Shown piece after piece: positions 5,332 through 6,562 of a stretch of DNA of 6,562 bases. The DNA is from Patescibacteria group bacterium (lineage in GTDB: Bacteria > Patescibacteria > UBA1384 > CAILIB01), in NCBI GenBank assembly GCA_020696955.1, contig JAJFBK010000034.1:1-6562 (forward strand). Direction: 5' to 3'. The notes below the pieces were generated by a model, which searched no databases, was not told the origin of the DNA, and saw only the letters and a list, made by a program, of their open reading frames with translations. The position numbers were made by a program, and so were the translations under genes. Numbering within the stretch: position 1 is the stretch's first letter; each line of letters begins with the position of its first letter.

Positions 5332-5338
5332 AAAGGAG
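5332..5338 (+). promoter_or_regulatory. Ribosome binding site for the short transposase start
   Basis: AAAGGAG lies 11 nt before TTG 5350 and directly after the leader stem-loop. The spacing is slightly long. The rival site AGGAG (5237-5241) has better spacing (6 nt) to TTG 5248 but would lie upstream of the predicted transcription start. Confidence 0.5.
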
Positions 5339-5349
5339 CGTGTTGTATT

Positions 5350-6534
5350 TTGAAAAGAACCCACGTTATTATTCCAGCAGATGTTGAACCGTTCGTAGTA
5401 GCAACTACCAATGGGAAAAAGCCCGTCGACTGGAACCTGATTGAGAGTGTGGGCAAGGGAAATAGCAATCCCCGCCTCGAATTCCTCGACTCCATGGGTA
5501 AAGACGACCGTATTCTCGCTCCTTTGGGAGGGATCGGCGACGCCTTTCTTCTTGGAGCCATGCAGCGTGGCATTACGGATATTCAGAGAATTCCGTTTAT
5601 TGAATTAAATGCCTGGCCCGCTGATGACACCATCGAAGCGCCTGCCAAGTTCACTGCAGCAGGTGCCAAGCAAGCAGAACGCTGTGAAAGCGCTTGCAAG
5701 ATGCTCGGCATGCTCCAAGCTGACAAAATGGGTGCATTTCGACAGTTTACTCAGAATGACGCCCACATCAGTGCCGTTAGGGTCTACCTGGGACAGCTTC
5801 TTGCCATTCAAGACGAGATTCGCAAACGCCTGGAACAGCGGACTGTTCGCTTAGAACGCGACCAGGCTTATTTTCTCCCAGGCAGCAACGAGAAATTCGT
5901 ATCGGGAATGCGATTTGATCTTATCAACTCGCAAAACTCAATCGATGCGCTCAAAGTCCTGGAGAATGATCTCACCAAAGAGATCGAACGGCACCTAAAA
6001 AAGATTCCCGTATACCAGGAGATCTTTGCACCGGTACGAGGAATGGGACCCCGGCTCTCGGCCAGGATCATCTGTCCAATCGTCGACATCACCCGCTTCC
6101 CCACCCGAAACGGACTGGTGAGGTATGCTGGCTGGCATGTCATGGATGTGAAAGACAGCAGCCGGACTATAGCGGCCCGGTTCACCCGAGGCGAATCGGC
6201 CCAGTTTCACCAACTGCTTCGCCAAGGGCTGTGGTTGTTTGAAGATCAGATCCTGCGCAATAATTCGCAGTTTCGATTCTTTTACGACGGCTACCTGGTC
6301 CGAAATGCCGAACTAATCGGCCAATCCCTTTATCCTGATTCGTCAGGCAAGGGAATGACGATGACCAAGGGCTGGCTCCACAAACGAGCACTTCGGTTTG
6401 CGGCTTCAAAGTTTCTGCGCTACGCCTGGCAGGGATGGTGGCAACTGGAAGGAGTTGATAAGTTTGGATTTCCAGCCCAAAATTGGCTGGAACCTGAGAA
6501 ATATTACCGGACGGACCTAACACCCATCAGGTAG
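5350..6534 (+). CDS. Divergent IS110-like (IS116/IS110/IS902) transposase
   Basis: A 394-residue protein from TTG 5350; the frame also allows TTG 5248 (428 residues). The later start is chosen because it follows the predicted promoter, leader stem and AAAGGAG, and places an aspartate (I-I-P-A-D) at residue 11, where IS110 enzymes have their first catalytic Asp. The N-terminal half is RuvC-like only by pattern (LAPLGGIGDAFLLGAMQRGI, 56-75). A helical middle (about 146-218) suits the family's coiled coil. The best-supported part is the Transposase_20 domain: IPVYQEIFAPVRGMGPRLSA (219-238), then RFPTRNGLVRYAGWHV (249-264). A C-terminal KGWLHKRALRFAASKFLRYAW block (340-360) follows. The expected DEDD appears as D11, no clear Glu, then E110-R-C-E113. 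The nucleophilic Ser region reads R-F-T-R-G-E-S, so Thr279 or Ser283 could substitute. It may be active but divergent, or derived. Length exceeds the usual 300-350. Confidence 0.78.
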   Translation: MKRTHVIIPADVEPFVVATTNGKKPVDWNLIESVGKGNSNPRLEFLDSMGKDDRILAPLGGIGDAFLLGAMQRGITDIQRIPFIELNAWPADDTIEAPAKFTAAGAKQAERCESACKMLGMLQADKMGAFRQFTQNDAHISAVRVYLGQLLAIQDEIRKRLEQRTVRLERDQAYFLPGSNEKFVSGMRFDLINSQNSIDALKVLENDLTKEIERHLKKIPVYQEIFAPVRGMGPRLSARIICPIVDITRFPTRNGLVRYAGWHVMDVKDSSRTIAARFTRGESAQFHQLLRQGLWLFEDQILRNNSQFRFFYDGYLVRNAELIGQSLYPDSSGKGMTMTKGWLHKRALRFAASKFLRYAWQGWWQLEGVDKFGFPAQNWLEPEKYYRTDLTPIR

Positions 6535-6562
6535 TATTTATTTCATGGAAGGCGGTGAGACA
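6535..6562 (+). other. Downstream flank of the transposase, possible right-end sequence
   Basis: Twenty-eight bases remain after the stop. No terminator or inverted repeat is visible. The last twelve, GGCGGTGAGACA, resemble GGCGTGAGACA in stem-loop 2 of the small RNA (5134-5144). Whether the element ends here cannot be decided. Confidence 0.25.

Larger units (their letters stand above)
4953..6562 (+). mobile_element. IS110-like element with upstream RNA gene (right end not seen)
   Basis: The unit comprises a transposase with the IS116/IS110/IS902-type C-terminal domain preceded by about 400 bp holding an RNA gene and two related promoter modules. The phosphatase gene to the left is intact, so the left boundary probably lies between its stop (4952) and the first -35 (4962). 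The right end lies at or beyond 6562. IS110-family elements typically lack terminal inverted repeats and target duplications, so exact ends cannot be drawn from one copy. The large upstream space fits the IS110 group, whose guide RNA is encoded before the transposase, in contrast to the IS1111 group. Confidence 0.55.

Noticed and set aside
4953..5349. tRNA, CRISPR array or known riboswitch in the upstream region
   Set aside because: No cloverleaf with T-arm signature, no regularly spaced repeats, and no aptamer consensus I recognise. Only two repeat units exist, and both coincide with promoters.

Overview
The window reads as a compact, mid-GC bacterial chromosome segment. A member of the Patescibacteria (Candidate Phyla Radiation) is the best guess. 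The reasons are a small two-helix pilin-like protein of the type common next to CPR type IV secretion genes, small secreted and envelope proteins, very short intergenic spaces, and little reliance on Shine-Dalgarno sites. This is inference, because no rRNA or other marker gene is present.

Layout. Positions 2-259 (+) hold the 3' end of a pilin-like gene, which meets an uncharacterised secreted protein (325-1257, -) across a shared, probably bidirectional terminator. Two more minus-strand envelope genes follow: an FtsB/DivIC-type septum protein (1352-1792) and a secreted CAP-domain protein (1812-2357). A divergent intergenic region (2358-2534) carries a strong minus-strand promoter for the CAP gene and a -10 box so close to the next start that its mRNA is probably leaderless. 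Rightward come a KefB/KefC-like cation:proton antiporter with an NAD-binding TrkA-N domain (2535-4235) and, 9 bp on, a histidine phosphatase (4245-4952).

The right third (4953-6562) is the most interesting part. It carries a divergent IS110-like transposase preceded by about 400 bp that is probably non-coding. That stretch contains a complete small transcription unit: TTGACA-17-TATTGT, then a bulged 13-bp stem-loop starting at the predicted +1, further stem-loops, and an 11-bp terminator hairpin with a T-tract. It predicts an RNA of about 230 nt. Overlapping the end of that T-tract is a second promoter (TTGACT-17-TACAGT), which again starts a stem-loop with the same stem sequence but a different loop, followed by AAAGGAG and a TTG start for the transposase. 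The two promoter-plus-stem modules are diverged copies 267 bp apart, and the stem pairing is kept through pair-preserving substitutions.

IS110-family recombinases are known to use an element-encoded bridge RNA (seekRNA). The RNA gene here is therefore a good candidate for such a guide, and the transposase leader may be a structural mimic through which the protein or RNA controls its own expression. That link is inferred. The transposase's DEDD/Ser residues are also atypical, so it may be a divergent or domesticated branch.
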